DNA of 64,000 nt from Pelolinea submarina (GCF_003966975.1 NZ_AP018437.1:2790001-2854000), one strand, 5' to 3'. Shown: positions 17,341 through 27,811, counted from the first letter of the stretch. Numbers and translations: made by a program. Notes: generated by a model from the sequence alone, not told the origin.

Positions 17341-18504
17341 TTACTTCAACGGATACGTGCCGAACTCCAACGTGGCATCCACCATCGCCAGGATATTTTC
17401 CGGCGGCACCTCGTTCATGATGGTGTGCACGGAAGCCACCATATAGCCGCCGTCCTGGCCGAGGATATCGATGACGCGTTTCATTTCCTGGCGCACTTCT
17501 TCCGGTGTGCCGTGCGGCAGGATGTGTTGGGTGTCTACCGCGCCGCAGAATACCAGGTCCTTGCCGTATTCCCGCTTCAATCCTTCCAGGTCCGCCATCT
17601 TGCCGGCCGAGGTCTGGATGGGATTGAGCACATCCACGCCGATCTCGATGAAATCGCCGATCAGGTCGAACACGTCCCCATCCGTGTGGAAGAAGACTTT
17701 CGCTTTGGTTTTGCTTTTGATCAGCGCGATCAGTTCCGCGTGAATAGGTTTCAGCAGCTTGCGGTACATGCGCGGGGAGATCATCAGGCGGTCCTGCGAA
17801 CCCAGGTCGTCGCCGATCTTGATCATGTCGATGTTATCGCCCACCGCGTCCAGGAAATGGCTCATATGCTGCATGCAGAATTCCAGGTTCTTCTTCAGCA
17901 TGGCTTCGGCAAAATCCGGATACATGGCCATGTTCATCAGGAACTTGTCCATGCCCTGCAGGCCAAAAGCGCGTTCGAACGGGAACATCAGCCACGGGGT
18001 TGCCAGGATGGCATACTCATTTTCTTCAGCCAACCGTTTGGCGTCCTCGGCTGCCTGCGCCACACGGTATGGATCGTCCATCTTCGGCCAATTGGGGTAA
18101 TTCTCCAAATCTTCGAAGGTGGTCGCGTCCGCCAGCGGATGGTAGCCTGGGAACCACACGCCCGGTTCAATTTCGGTCTGCCCGATGCCCCAATCGTCAA
18201 TACAGGGGGCATGCGGGTCGCGCGTACGGTTACGTTCCTGCACATCTCTGGGGAAGCGGTCCAGCACGCCGCGCGCATCGCCGTGCAGGCGCTGCATGGT
18301 CTCTTCGTCGACCTTGGCCGAACCCAGTTCGGGCCAATCGTATATATAATCGTCCGGGGCTTGAATTCCCAGTTTCTCTTTCAGCGCCCGATAAGGTTTC
18401 ATTTTGATACCGGTGGCATTGCTGACGCCGATGATGATCGGCACCCGGTCCGGCACTTCGTGGTTCAATACAGCCTGTACACGCTCACGTGAAGTCATGC
18501 CCAT
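17341..18504 (-). CDS. Uroporphyrinogen decarboxylase (UroD)-family protein
   Basis: A 387-residue TIM-barrel protein of the UroD superfamily. It opens with TSRERVQAVLNHEVPDRVPI, typical of the methyltransferase-like branch (MtaA/MtbA/CmuA relatives) rather than haem-pathway HemE. A candidate metal-binding motif is FFHTDGDVFDLIGDFIEIGVD, which supplies a His, with the later FCGAVDTQHILPHGTPEEV segment supplying a Cys and two His. AGGAG lies upstream of the ATG. It stands alone between the importer and the pyr operon. The substrate is unknown; a methyl-transfer or one-carbon role is a family-level guess. Confidence 0.8.
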   Translation of the reverse strand: MGMTSRERVQAVLNHEVPDRVPIIIGVSNATGIKMKPYRALKEKLGIQAPDDYIYDWPELGSAKVDEETMQRLHGDARGVLDRFPRDVQERNRTRDPHAPCIDDWGIGQTEIEPGVWFPGYHPLADATTFEDLENYPNWPKMDDPYRVAQAAEDAKRLAEENEYAILATPWLMFPFERAFGLQGMDKFLMNMAMYPDFAEAMLKKNLEFCMQHMSHFLDAVGDNIDMIKIGDDLGSQDRLMISPRMYRKLLKPIHAELIALIKSKTKAKVFFHTDGDVFDLIGDFIEIGVDVLNPIQTSAGKMADLEGLKREYGKDLVFCGAVDTQHILPHGTPEEVRQEMKRVIDILGQDGGYMVASVHTIMNEVPPENILAMVDATLEFGTYPLK

Positions 18505-18578
18505 ATTTCTTCTCCTGTAATCAATGTCGATATTTTATTTTACACGAGAGCTCACGCTAGTGGGTCGCCCCATGTGTA

Positions 18579-19340
18579 CTATGCGGGTTGATAGAAGGAA
18601 ACCGGCCCATCCTTGCAGGTCAGCCAGCCGTGCGGCAGCCCGACAGCGTCGCAGGTGGGTTCGTCGATCTCGCACGAACCGCACAAGCCGATGCCGCAGC
18701 GCATCATAGCTTCCCAGGAGAATTGTCCGGCCAATCGGTTGTCTTTGCAGAAAGCTGCCAGCGCTAATAGCATCGGTTTAGGGCCGCAGGCGTACAGCGT
18801 TTGCGCGGGGAAATCCACCAGCGCGGCGCGCACCGCCTCCAGCACCAACCCACGCTGTCCGGCGCTGCCGTCTTCCGTGGCAGCCTCCACCCGGCAGCCG
18901 ATCTCGCGGAAATCCTCCGCCAGCAGCAGCTCGGCCTGATTGCGCGCGCCCAGGCACACACAGACTTCCTCGCCGCGCGCCCTGGCCTGTTTGGCCAGAA
19001 AATACAGTGGCGCCGCGCCATATCCCCCGCCCACCAACAGATGCTTCTTTCCTTTTAACTCAAAACCCTGCCCCAGCGGGCCGCGCACCCATAAGGGCTG
19101 CCCGGGTTCCAGGGCACATAAAGCTTCGCTGAAAGGCCCCACCGCCGCGATGGCTGCCGTGAGCGGGTCAGCGTTGGCGATGCTGAAAGGTTTTTCGCCG
19201 ACATCCGGCAGCCAGATCATTACAAACTGTCCGGGCTGCGCTTCCGCCAGCGGCCGGTCCAGTACCAAACTGCGCGTCCGGTAATTTTTCGGCTGTGAGG
19301 TGCTGATGAAATATCGTTGATATGCTTGCATGTCGCTCAT
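18579..19340 (-). CDS. pyrK: Dihydroorotate dehydrogenase electron-transfer subunit PyrK
   Basis: The FAD- and [2Fe-2S]-containing subunit that passes electrons from the PyrD dihydroorotate dehydrogenase to NAD+. The 253-residue length fits. A flavin/NAD-binding reductase domain (GEKPFSIAN; LLVGGGYGAAPLYFLAK; YACGPKPML) is followed by the cluster motif MRCGIGLCGSCEI with a fourth Cys in LTCKDGPVS. Its ATG overlaps the pyrD stop by four bases, which means translational coupling and fits the heterotetrameric class 1B enzyme. Last gene of the pyr operon. Confidence 0.95.
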   Translation of the reverse strand: MSDMQAYQRYFISTSQPKNYRTRSLVLDRPLAEAQPGQFVMIWLPDVGEKPFSIANADPLTAAIAAVGPFSEALCALEPGQPLWVRGPLGQGFELKGKKHLLVGGGYGAAPLYFLAKQARARGEEVCVCLGARNQAELLLAEDFREIGCRVEAATEDGSAGQRGLVLEAVRAALVDFPAQTLYACGPKPMLLALAAFCKDNRLAGQFSWEAMMRCGIGLCGSCEIDEPTCDAVGLPHGWLTCKDGPVSFYQPA

Positions 19341-20272
19341 CGGATTGCTATGCCTCTCATACTTGCCAGGTCGGGATAGCCCTCGCCCGCCATAAATTCA
19401 TACATTTCCTCGGCAATGACCGCAAAAACATCCACACCGCGCTGCCAAACCGCCGAACCTACGCCCACCGCGGTAGCGCCCGCCATGATCATCTCGACCG
19501 CGTCCAACCCGTTGCTCACTCCGCCCAGCCCAATCACCGGGATACTAACGGTTCTGCTAATCTCGGCCACGCAGCGCAGTGCGATGGGCTTGATGGACCA
19601 GCCCGACACACCGCCCACCTTGTTGGAAAGCACCGGCCGTCCCGCGTATGGGTCAATCAGCATGCCCGGCACGGTGTTGATGGCCGTGATTGCGTCCGCG
19701 CCTTCCTCCTGTGCAGCTAAAGCAATGCGCGCGATATTAGGCACATTGGGCGCTAACTTGATCGCGATTGGCAATTTCGTTTTGGCCCGCACCATGCGTG
19801 TGACAGCCGCCGCGCTTTCCACCGAACCGGAGAAAGGCGTGCCGAATTCATCTCCCACGTTCGGGCAGGAAATGTTCACTTCGATCAGGTCAGGCTCGGC
19901 CGCGCTGACCCCGGCCGCCATGCGCCCAAAGTCCTCCACGGTCGGCGCGAAGATGCTGGCAATCAGGGGAATCCCCTGCGCGTGCAGCCTTTCGCGCGCG
20001 TCAATAAGCGTTGGAATTTCAGCTTCCAGTCCGGGGTTGGTCAGCCCGACCGCGTTGATAACTCCGCCGGCCCATTCCACCGCGATGGGGTTGGGATGCC
20101 CGGCGCGCTCTTCCGGCCCGCAGCTTTTGGAGGTCACCGCGCCGGCGCCGCAGGCTCCCACCCGCTCCAGCAACGCCGCGCTGGTGCCCAGTACGCCTGA
20201 GGCCAGAACCAGCGGGTTGTGCATGCGCACACCCGCCAGTTCACAGGTCAAATCGACAGAAACTTTATTCAT
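19337..20272 (-). CDS. pyrD: Dihydroorotate dehydrogenase, class 1B catalytic subunit
   Basis: Oxidises dihydroorotate to orotate with FMN. It has the family opening NPLVLASGVLGTS, substrate-site NAVGLTNPG, and VNISCPNVGDEFG, in which Cys is the catalytic base of class 1 enzymes. The 311-residue length fits class 1B. The ATG at 20272 overlaps the end of the pyrF/E fusion by eight bases (ATGAATAA). The presence of pyrK next door confirms class 1B. Confidence 0.96.
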   Translation of the reverse strand: MNKVSVDLTCELAGVRMHNPLVLASGVLGTSAALLERVGACGAGAVTSKSCGPEERAGHPNPIAVEWAGGVINAVGLTNPGLEAEIPTLIDARERLHAQGIPLIASIFAPTVEDFGRMAAGVSAAEPDLIEVNISCPNVGDEFGTPFSGSVESAAAVTRMVRAKTKLPIAIKLAPNVPNIARIALAAQEEGADAITAINTVPGMLIDPYAGRPVLSNKVGGVSGWSIKPIALRCVAEISRTVSIPVIGLGGVSNGLDAVEMIMAGATAVGVGSAVWQRGVDVFAVIAEEMYEFMAGEGYPDLASMRGIAIR

Positions 20273-21662
20273 CCAGGTAATCCCGCACGGACTGATAAGT
20301 TGCCGCGTCAATCAATCCGCTTTCCTTTAAAGTGGTCATGATTTCGCTGATGGTCAACACCGCGTGCAGCTTCAAACCCAGCTCGGCCATCTTGGCCGCG
20401 CCGCCCTGCTCGCGGTCCACCAGCACCACCACATCCGTTACGCTCAAACCGGCTTGCTTCAAAACTTCCAGTGAGGTAACGATGCTGCCGCCGCTGGTGA
20501 TAACGTCTTCCAAAATCACCGCGCGCTGCCCGGCTTCAAAAGCGCCTTCGATGGCTTGCCCGGTGCCGTGTGTCTTGACTTCCTTGCGCGGATAGATGAA
20601 GGGACGCCCCAACTGTTGGGCCACCACAGCCGCGGTAGGCAGCGCCGCGTAGGGCACACCCGCGATGCGGTCGAAATCCAATTTCTCGACAATCTCCGCA
20701 TAAAAACGTGCTGTCAAGCTGAACAATGCGGGGAATGAAACCACACGGCGCAGGTCGATGTAGATGGGTGATTTTTTGCCGGACGCGAGAGTGAAATTGC
20801 CAAAGCGTACACAACCGCTTTCAAACAAACCGCCCACCAGCTCCTTCTTCAACGATTGCGGTCCGCACTTGGTCTGGCGGAAAGTTTCAACTTCCCCCGC
20901 TATTTGAGCATTGTATTCGCGTGCGGCCGCGTTCGGGTCGGCCGCCTGCATCACGCCGCGCGAAACCGGCACGATCAGCCCGCTGCCGTCGGCGCGTAGT
21001 CCCGCTTGCAGGGCTTCCTGCAGGCTGCCGCCCTGCGCGCCCACCCCGGGCGCCAGGATCCAGTTTTGCGGGCACAGTGTGCGCACGCGCGCCAGGGCTT
21101 GCGGTTGGGTGGCGCCCACCACAAAGCCGATTTGGTCGGCCGAACCCCAGCTTTGCGCTATTTGTGCGACGTGCTCATACAGCGGCGGCAGGCCGTACAG
21201 CTGTAAATCCGCGGCCGAAGGATTGGAGGTATTGCATAAGATAAAGACCATTTTCCCGTCATACTTCAGGAAAGGTTCCACACTGTCCCGGCCCAGGTAA
21301 GGGCTGATGGTGACCGCGTCCGCGCCCCACTGTTCGAAGGCCGCTTTGGCGTAAGCTTGAGCGGTGGAACCAATATCGCCGCGCTTGACATCCAGCAGTA
21401 CCGGAATGTTCCCCGGTACCGCCTGAATGATACGCTGCAGTGCGCGCAGCCCATCCGGACCATATTGTTCAAAGAAGGCAAAGTTGGGCTTATAACAGCA
21501 AGCCTGATCGTCCGTCTGTGCGATAATGCCTTGGGCCCAATTGACCAGCTTTTCTTCGTCGTTCGCGCCGTCGGTCAATTGCTCCGCGCGCGGATCCAAC
21601 CCCACGCATAACAGCGATCGGTTGGCCTGTACTGCTGCTTCCAGTTTAGAAATAAAACTCAT
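20265..21662 (-). CDS. pyrFE: Orotidine-5'-phosphate decarboxylase / orotate phosphoribosyltransferase fusion
   Basis: One 465-residue polypeptide carrying the last two steps of UMP synthesis in inverted order relative to pathway and to animal UMP synthase. Residues 1-270 are a type-2 OMP decarboxylase (NRSLLCVGLDPR; LLDVKRGDIGSTAQAY; APGVGAQGG). Residues from about 285 on are the phosphoribosyltransferase (GVPYAALPTAAVVAQ; YPRKEVKTHGTGQAIEG; PRPP loop VILEDVITSGGS). The start is the ATG at 21662 with AGGAGC upstream; a longer reading has no ribosome site. It ends overlapping pyrD. An OMPDC-OPRT order is known from cyanobacteria and trypanosomatids. Confidence 0.95.
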   Translation of the reverse strand: MSFISKLEAAVQANRSLLCVGLDPRAEQLTDGANDEEKLVNWAQGIIAQTDDQACCYKPNFAFFEQYGPDGLRALQRIIQAVPGNIPVLLDVKRGDIGSTAQAYAKAAFEQWGADAVTISPYLGRDSVEPFLKYDGKMVFILCNTSNPSAADLQLYGLPPLYEHVAQIAQSWGSADQIGFVVGATQPQALARVRTLCPQNWILAPGVGAQGGSLQEALQAGLRADGSGLIVPVSRGVMQAADPNAAAREYNAQIAGEVETFRQTKCGPQSLKKELVGGLFESGCVRFGNFTLASGKKSPIYIDLRRVVSFPALFSLTARFYAEIVEKLDFDRIAGVPYAALPTAAVVAQQLGRPFIYPRKEVKTHGTGQAIEGAFEAGQRAVILEDVITSGGSIVTSLEVLKQAGLSVTDVVVLVDREQGGAAKMAELGLKLHAVLTISEIMTTLKESGLIDAATYQSVRDYLDE

Positions 21663-21721
21663 TTTTCGCTCCTGCTTTCTTTCCCCAAGGGAAAATGTGC
21701 TTCTCAAAAATCCGGCAAAAA

Positions 21722-22717
21722 TTATGCTTCGCCTAATACGGAGGCCAGCAGCGCCATACGCACGAACATACCGTTGCGTACCTGGCGGAAATAAGCGGCC
21801 CGCGGGTCGCGATCGACTTTGTAATGAATTTCACCCACGCGCGGTAAGGGATGCATCACAATCATGTCCTTCTTGGCGTGAGCCAGTACTTCTTCAGTGA
21901 TCTCGAAATAATTTTTAACTTCTTCGTACAGGGCCATATCGGTGAAGCGTTCTTTTTGGATGCGGGTTACGTACAGGACGTCTACATCTTTGATGATATC
22001 TTCCATGCGATCCGTTTCGCGTACATCGATGCCCTTGTTGATCAATTCGTTCATCAGGTTGAGCGGCAGGCGCAGGGTATCGGGAGAAACGTAGCGCAGG
22101 CTGACGTCGTAATTTTCCAGCAGTTTGGTCAGGCTGTGTACGGTCCGTCCGTTGCGCAGGTCGCCCAGCATGGCCACCTTCAACCCATCGATGCGGCCGA
22201 ATTCCTTGCGGATGGTGTATAAGTCCAGCAGTGCCTGCGTGGGGTGCTCGCCCGCTCCGTCGCCGGCGTTGATAATCGGCACGGATGCGTATTTGGCTGC
22301 TTGTGCTGCCGAACCAATTTCGGGATGGCGCAGCACAATGATGTCGGCATATTTTTCCAGGGTCAGCATGGTGTCCACCAGGCTCTCACCTTTGGATACG
22401 GAAGAATATTGGATACCCTGCGTGATCGGGATGGTGCTGCCGCCCAGGCGTTCCATAGCGCCGATGAAAGAGGAACTGGTGCGCGTACTGGGTTCGTAGA
22501 ACACGCAAGCCTGAACGTAGCCTTTCAGCAAGTCGCAAGCGCCAACTTTTTCTACCATCTCCGCCATTTCTTCTGCCCGCGTGAAGATGTAGGAAAGTCC
22601 GGCTTTATCGAACTGGTTGACGGACAGAATATCTTTCTGATACCAGCCGTTCTTGAACTTGGGCTCTCGTGTCACTCCTTCCAGATTGAATAATTTCTCG
22701 ATTTTGATTTGGTCCAT
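21722..22717 (-). CDS. pyrB: Aspartate carbamoyltransferase catalytic chain
   Basis: Joins carbamoyl phosphate and aspartate. The carbamoyl-phosphate site [12 protein letters not shown] and the aspartate-domain motifs [28 protein letters not shown] and [10 protein letters not shown] are all present. The 331-residue length is slightly above the usual 305-310, with an N-terminal addition of about 20 residues. The start is the ATG at 22717 with AAAGGAG upstream. No regulatory chain (PyrI) gene is adjacent. Second gene of the pyr operon, 29 bases after pyrC. Confidence 0.96.
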   Translation of the reverse strand: MDQIKIEKLFNLEGVTREPKFKNGWYQKDILSVNQFDKAGLSYIFTRAEEMAEMVEKVGACDLLKGYVQACVFYEPSTRTSSSFIGAMERLGGSTIPITQGIQYSSVSKGESLVDTMLTLEKYADIIVLRHPEIGSAAQAAKYASVPIINAGDGAGEHPTQALLDLYTIRKEFGRIDGLKVAMLGDLRNGRTVHSLTKLLENYDVSLRYVSPDTLRLPLNLMNELINKGIDVRETDRMEDIIKDVDVLYVTRIQKERFTDMALYEEVKNYFEITEEVLAHAKKDMIVMHPLPRVGEIHYKVDRDPRAAYFRQVRNGMFVRMALLASVLGEA

Positions 22718-22746
22718 TTTTTCTCCTTTAATTTTCTTTTCTCGAT

Positions 22747-23817
22747 TTATTGGATGATTCCGTTTTTGACGACCTCTTTGCCGTCCAGCACCACGCGCTT
22801 GATGCGCCCCTGCATCTGCATGCCGTCGTAGGGCGACCAACCGCATTTGGTATAGAGTGGGTGGTCCGGGAAGGTGTAACTTTCCTCGGGATCCACTTCC
22901 ACCCAGGTATCTGCCTGTTCAGGCAGGTTGAAGATGCGCCGCGGATTGTCGTACATCAGTGCTTTCAGCCGTGCCATACTCAAGCGTCCTTCCGCCACAG
23001 CCGTCAGCATCAACGGCAGCGCCGATTCCAGCCCGGGCACGCCCGGCGGTGGGTTCTGCGCCGCGGACTTCTCCGAAAGTGTGTGCGGCGCGTGGTCGGT
23101 GGCCACAATGTCGATGGTGCTTCCGATGCGATCCCACAATCCTTCCACGTCGCGCTGCTCCGCCAGACGCGGACGCATATCCCCCAGGGGGCCCAGCCGC
23201 TGCGCGTCCGCCTGCGTCAGGAATAAGTGATGCGGGGTAACCTCGCAGGTCACCGGCAGGCCGTCCCGCTTGGCCGTCGCAATCCACTCGATTTCGTCCT
23301 TACGGCTGACGTGGCAGAAATGCACCGGCCGTTCCAGCTTTTCCGACACGCGGATCCCCATACGGATGTTGTCTCCCTCGGCATGCAGCGACAGCACCTT
23401 ATCGCGCGGCCAGGCCTGCGCGATGTGCAGCAGGTCTTCTTCGTTGTCCACCTTCAATTGGCCGTAAGTTGGATCCAGGTAAATTTTGAGCGCTTTGGCA
23501 ATTCTCCCCAGCATGGTCAGTTGTTCCAGCGAGGCCATGGTCGCGCCGCAGTATAAATACACCGGGCACAAGCCTTCCCACTCGGCCTGCTCCTGGTAGT
23601 GCCGCCAGGTATCCAGGTCGGTCAGCGGCGGATTCGTATTGGGCATCGCCATCACCTGGGTAATTCCGCCTACCAGCGCGGCGGCGGTTCCGCTGCGGAA
23701 ATCTTCCTTGTGTTCCCCGCCCGGTACGCGCAGGTGCACATGCACATCTACCAAACCCGGCAGCTTGATCCAATTCGGATTTACCATCTCGTTTTCATCT
23801 CTTTCATTTTTCAGCAT
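22747..23817 (-). CDS. pyrC: Dihydroorotase (CAD-like type)
   Basis: Cyclises carbamoyl aspartate to dihydroorotate. It has the zinc motif [10 protein letters not shown] near the N-terminus, [10 protein letters not shown], and a second set of His ligands in [10 protein letters not shown] and [10 protein letters not shown]. The segment [13 protein letters not shown] replaces the Lys-containing loop of other dihydroorotases, as in animal CAD and its bacterial relatives. The start is uncertain: ATGs at 23829, 23823, 23817 and 23787 are in frame. I use 23817, which has GGAG six bases upstream. It is the first structural gene of the operon, directly downstream of the leader-peptide attenuator. Confidence 0.93.
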   Translation of the reverse strand: MLKNERDENEMVNPNWIKLPGLVDVHVHLRVPGGEHKEDFRSGTAAALVGGITQVMAMPNTNPPLTDLDTWRHYQEQAEWEGLCPVYLYCGATMASLEQLTMLGRIAKALKIYLDPTYGQLKVDNEEDLLHIAQAWPRDKVLSLHAEGDNIRMGIRVSEKLERPVHFCHVSRKDEIEWIATAKRDGLPVTCEVTPHHLFLTQADAQRLGPLGDMRPRLAEQRDVEGLWDRIGSTIDIVATDHAPHTLSEKSAAQNPPPGVPGLESALPLMLTAVAEGRLSMARLKALMYDNPRRIFNLPEQADTWVEVDPEESYTFPDHPLYTKCGWSPYDGMQMQGRIKRVVLDGKEVVKNGIIQ

Positions 23818-23846
23818 TTCCATCTCCATAACCTCTGCAAACAGGC

Positions 23847-23872
23847 AAAAAAAAGACCCCCAAAAGGGGGTC
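23847..23872 (-). terminator. Intrinsic terminator / attenuator in front of pyrC
   Basis: Minus strand: GACCCCC / GGGGGTC with an AAAA/TTTT loop, then eight consecutive T. It lies between the leader-peptide stop (23881) and the pyrC start codons, so it must be bypassed to express the operon. Confidence 0.9.
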
Positions 23873-23880
23873 AATGGAAA

Positions 23881-23937
23881 TTAATAAATAACCTCAGGTG
23901 TGCGGTGCTGCGTACGTTCCAAACCCGGGATTTTCAT
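23881..23937 (-). CDS. Leader peptide of the pyr operon (18 residues)
   Basis: A short frame reading MKIPGLERTQHRTPEVIY, with an ideal ribosome site (AAGGAG, spacing 6) and an ATG start. It lies about 30 bases after the predicted transcription start. Its stop codon is only 8 bases before the first base of the terminator stem, so a ribosome at or near the stop would cover the left arm and block the terminator. The last codons and following bases are U-rich (GTTATTTATTAATTT), which is where a polymerase short of UTP would pause. This matches the logic of the E. coli pyrBI attenuator, although the peptide itself is unrelated as far as I can tell. I do not recognise the peptide. Confidence 0.75.
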   Translation of the reverse strand: MKIPGLERTQHRTPEVIY

Positions 23938-23976
23938 TTTTCTCCTTATCCGTATATGTGGTGGCAAATTGCGCAA

Positions 23977-24005
23977 TTTATACCACAATTAGCGGCGAAT
24001 GTAAA
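23977..24005 (-). promoter_or_regulatory. pyr operon promoter
   Basis: Minus strand: TTTACA (24000-24005), 17-base spacer, TATAAA (23977-23982). The start point would be near 23970. Confidence 0.85.
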
Positions 24006-24071
24006 TAATCTAGTCTGATTTTACATCGATTTGTGGTTAAAATATACCGTATTTTAAGAATGGAGCCATAC

Positions 24072-24973
<902 letters not shown>

Positions 24974-24977
<4 letters not shown>

Positions 24978-26179
24978 AAAAGATCTGGCTGATTTTTAAA
25001 TATGAGTACACCCGGCGTGTCAAAACGCGCGGATTTATCTTTGCCGTGCTCAGCATGCCGCTGCTGGTCGTCCTGGCTATGGTCATGGCGGTCATTTCCG
25101 TTTCCCTGCAAACCAGCAAACTCCCCGCCGGTTACGTGGATCTTTCCGGTAATTTTGCCGATGCATCCACGCAAGCGGCCGCGGTTAACCTGATTGGGGA
25201 TATCGACCTGATTACCTTCAGCGATGTCAGCGCGGGGCAGGATGCTTTAGCGGATGAAGAGATTCAAGCGCTGTTTGTCATCCAACCGGATTATATACAA
25301 ACAGGCGCCATAATTGCCTATGCGAATGAGCGCCCGGGCGATAACGCTTACGAACGCATACAGGATTTTCTGCAATCCAACCTGCTGGCAGGTGAGGATG
25401 CGCAGGTCCGGGAACGCATCACGCGCGGCAGCAACATCACCGTGCGTTCGCTGGACGGCTCCCGCCAGGCCAGCATGCGCGACTGGTTCGTGGTGCTTTA
25501 CCCATTCCTGACCGGGTTAATCTTCATCATCGTGATTAACATCAGCGGCGGTTACCTGCTGCAATCTGTGGTGGATGAAAAAGAAAATCGCACCATGGAA
25601 GTTATCGTCACCTCTGTCTCTCCTGAACAATTAATGACCGGCAAGATCCTGGGTAACCTCAGCGTAGGCCTGACCCAGCTGCTGATTTGGCTGCTCTTCG
25701 CCGCCATCGGCCTGGCCGGTATGCAGATGATTTATCGGGCTGATTTTGTCCCGTCCCTCACCCCCGATCAGATTGCCCTGTTCGTTGGGCTGATCCTGCC
25801 CGGCTTTATTTTGATTGCCGCCCTGATGACCCTGGTGGGCGTCAGCGTTACGGACATGCGCGAAGCTCAACAAGTCAGTTTGCTTTTCACCCTGCCCATG
25901 GTAGCGCCCTACTGGTTTGCCGGCGCCCTGCTGCAGCACCCCAATCACCCGCTGTCCGTCATCATGAGCCTTTTTCCGTTGACCGCCGTGGTCAGCATGC
26001 CCATGCGCATCAGCATTGCCAGCGTGCCTCTTTGGCAAATCCTGTCAGCCTACATTCTGACCTGGGTCAGCGCCCTGGCCGCCCTGAAACTGGCCGCGCG
26101 CGGCTTCCGCCGCGGCATGCTGCAGTACCAGCACCGCATCCGCCTCAATGAGATTCTGAAGGGCAAAACTCATGAATAA
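24974..26179 (+). CDS. ABC-2 exporter permease 1 (NatB-like)
   Basis: A 401-residue membrane protein. One N-terminal helix is followed by a large extracytoplasmic domain (residues about 40-170), then five to six helices starting at FVVLYPFLTGLIFIIVINISGGYLL. The motif VVDEKENRTMEVIVTSVSPEQLMTGKILG is characteristic of ABC-2 permeases of the YhaP/NatB group. It overlaps both neighbours, so all three genes are one translational unit. Confidence 0.9.
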
Positions 26180-27398
26180 AATCCGCACCATCATTCACTA
26201 CGAGCTGACCAACATCTTTTCGCGTAAATCCTACATGCGCATGGTTTTTATAATGCCTATTATCGGATTCCTGGTTTATAGCGGCGCCGCCCTGGTCAAT
26301 CGCGGCATCGCCCCGGAAGGGGTCAGCAGTTTCATGAGCGCTTCCGCGCCCGCCGAGGGGGCGCAGGGTGTGCTGGATCAGTCCGGCATTATTGCCAAAG
26401 TTCCGGAGGATATGGCTGATGCGGTTGTGCTGCTGGACAGTCAGGAACAAGGCCAGCGGATGGTAGCTGACGGGCAATTGTCTGCCTATTACGTTATCGC
26501 GCCGGATTATCTGGAAAGCGGGGATATCCTCTTCGTGCAAAAGGACTACAACTTTTTGGCCACTCAAAACGAAGCTGGTGTGGTTCGCGATCTCATCGCC
26601 TGGAACTTGTTCAGCGACAAACAGGCTGCTGCCCGCTATTTGGATCCGATGGAAATAGATCTGCAATACACCCGCCCGCAAACCGCTAAGGATTTTGGCG
26701 GATCGCAGAATTTCTGGCTGCCCTACAGCCTGATGATGTTGTTTTACCTGCTCATCATCGGCTCGTCCAGCCTGATGCTGAACAGCATCACCTACGAAAA
26801 ACAAAACCGCGTCATCGAAGTGCTGTTAACATCCTACTCCACCAACGAAATGCTGATCGGCAAAACCATCGCACTGGGTCTGGCCGGCTTGTTCCAAACG
26901 CTGGTCTGGACCGGCACCGGTTTTGTGCTGCTGACCCTGGCCGGACGGCAGTTTTCTCTGGGAGCGTCTTTCAGTTTGCCGCCCATCATTTTAGTGTGGG
27001 GCGTCGTCTTCTTCTGCCTGGGTTACGCCCTCTATTCGAGCCTGATGGCCGGGCTGGGGGCGCTGGTGCCCAACCCAAAAGAAGGCAGCCAGGCCACGCT
27101 GGTGGTGATTTTCCCGCTCATCATCCCGCTCTTTTTCAGCAACCTGGTCGCCACTGCGCCCAACGCGCCCATTTTTGTGTTCTTCAGCCTGTTCCCGCTG
27201 ACCTCGCCCATCTCCATGGTCTCGCGCATGTCCGCTGCCGCGGTGCCCGCCTGGCAAGTTGCCCTGTCCATCTTCCTGCTGCTGATCGCCATCGTCTACA
27301 CCATCCGCTCCGTGGCGCGTATCTTCCGCGCCCAGGCTCTGCTGGCCGGCAAACCTTTCAAAGTGCTGGATTTCGTCAGGGCGTTTCGGATTAAATAA
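26172..27398 (+). CDS. ABC-2 exporter permease 2 (NatB-like)
   Basis: A 408-residue partner of the same topology: N-terminal helix, extracytoplasmic domain, then a helix bundle from LMMLFYLLIIGSSSLML. The YEKQNRVIEVLLTSYSTNEMLIGKTIALG segment is the counterpart of the motif in permease 1. The ATG overlaps the previous stop by eight bases. The exporter is probably a heterodimer of the two permeases with two copies of the ATPase. Confidence 0.9.
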   Translation: MNKIRTIIHYELTNIFSRKSYMRMVFIMPIIGFLVYSGAALVNRGIAPEGVSSFMSASAPAEGAQGVLDQSGIIAKVPEDMADAVVLLDSQEQGQRMVADGQLSAYYVIAPDYLESGDILFVQKDYNFLATQNEAGVVRDLIAWNLFSDKQAAARYLDPMEIDLQYTRPQTAKDFGGSQNFWLPYSLMMLFYLLIIGSSSLMLNSITYEKQNRVIEVLLTSYSTNEMLIGKTIALGLAGLFQTLVWTGTGFVLLTLAGRQFSLGASFSLPPIILVWGVVFFCLGYALYSSLMAGLGALVPNPKEGSQATLVVIFPLIIPLFFSNLVATAPNAPIFVFFSLFPLTSPISMVSRMSAAAVPAWQVALSIFLLLIAIVYTIRSVARIFRAQALLAGKPFKVLDFVRAFRIK

Positions 27399-27404
27399 AA
27401 CCTT

Positions 27405-27811
27405 TTTAACCACAAATGGACACGGATAAAAACTGATAAACCCTTTTATAGCTGATGCACACAGATGGACGCTATCATGTCATTCTGTCGCAGCCTGCTA
27501 CAGGAGTAGCAGGCGAAGATGCCGCATCGTTTGCAGTGTCATACTGCAGAACGATGCGGTAAATAGTAAGAGGAATCTCGGCCTGCCAAAGTAAATACAT
27601 GAGAGCCGAGATCCTTCGGTCGCTGCTTCCGCTGCGCGCAAGCAAACCGCTCCCTCAGGATGACACATAACTCCCTGTCATTGCGAGCCCATCAAAGATG
27701 GGCGAAGCAATCTTTTTAAAAAGGGATTTTTCAGATCCGTTCAGGATAACACTCAGGAACTATTTCCAAGACCATAAAAAAGAGAAAAAATATTTTGTGT
27801 ATTCTGTGGTT
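27405..27811. repeat. Gene-free stretch with dispersed structured repeats
   Basis: No gene seen. 27405-27440 is an inverted copy of the TCATCTGTGGTT family. 27478-27583 matches the right half of the element at 5655-5757, with the GCCTGCTAC / GTAGCAGGC hairpin (27493-27514) and a second hairpin CCGCATCGTT / AACGATGCGG (27522-27559). 27604-27665 matches the left half of that element, so the two halves are in swapped order here. 27675-27713 has a related TGTCATTGCGAGCCCAT hairpin. Confidence 0.75.

Noticed and set aside
17425-18492. A 355-codon open frame antisense to the UroD-family gene
   Set aside because: It lies wholly opposite a clearly conserved gene, has His/Gln/Val-rich composition typical of complementary-strand frames and no ribosome site.
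23847-23872. PyrR-type RNA attenuator
   Set aside because: No anti-antiterminator with a PyrR binding loop is seen, and the nearby upp is a true uracil phosphoribosyltransferase, not PyrR; the leader peptide explains the layout better.
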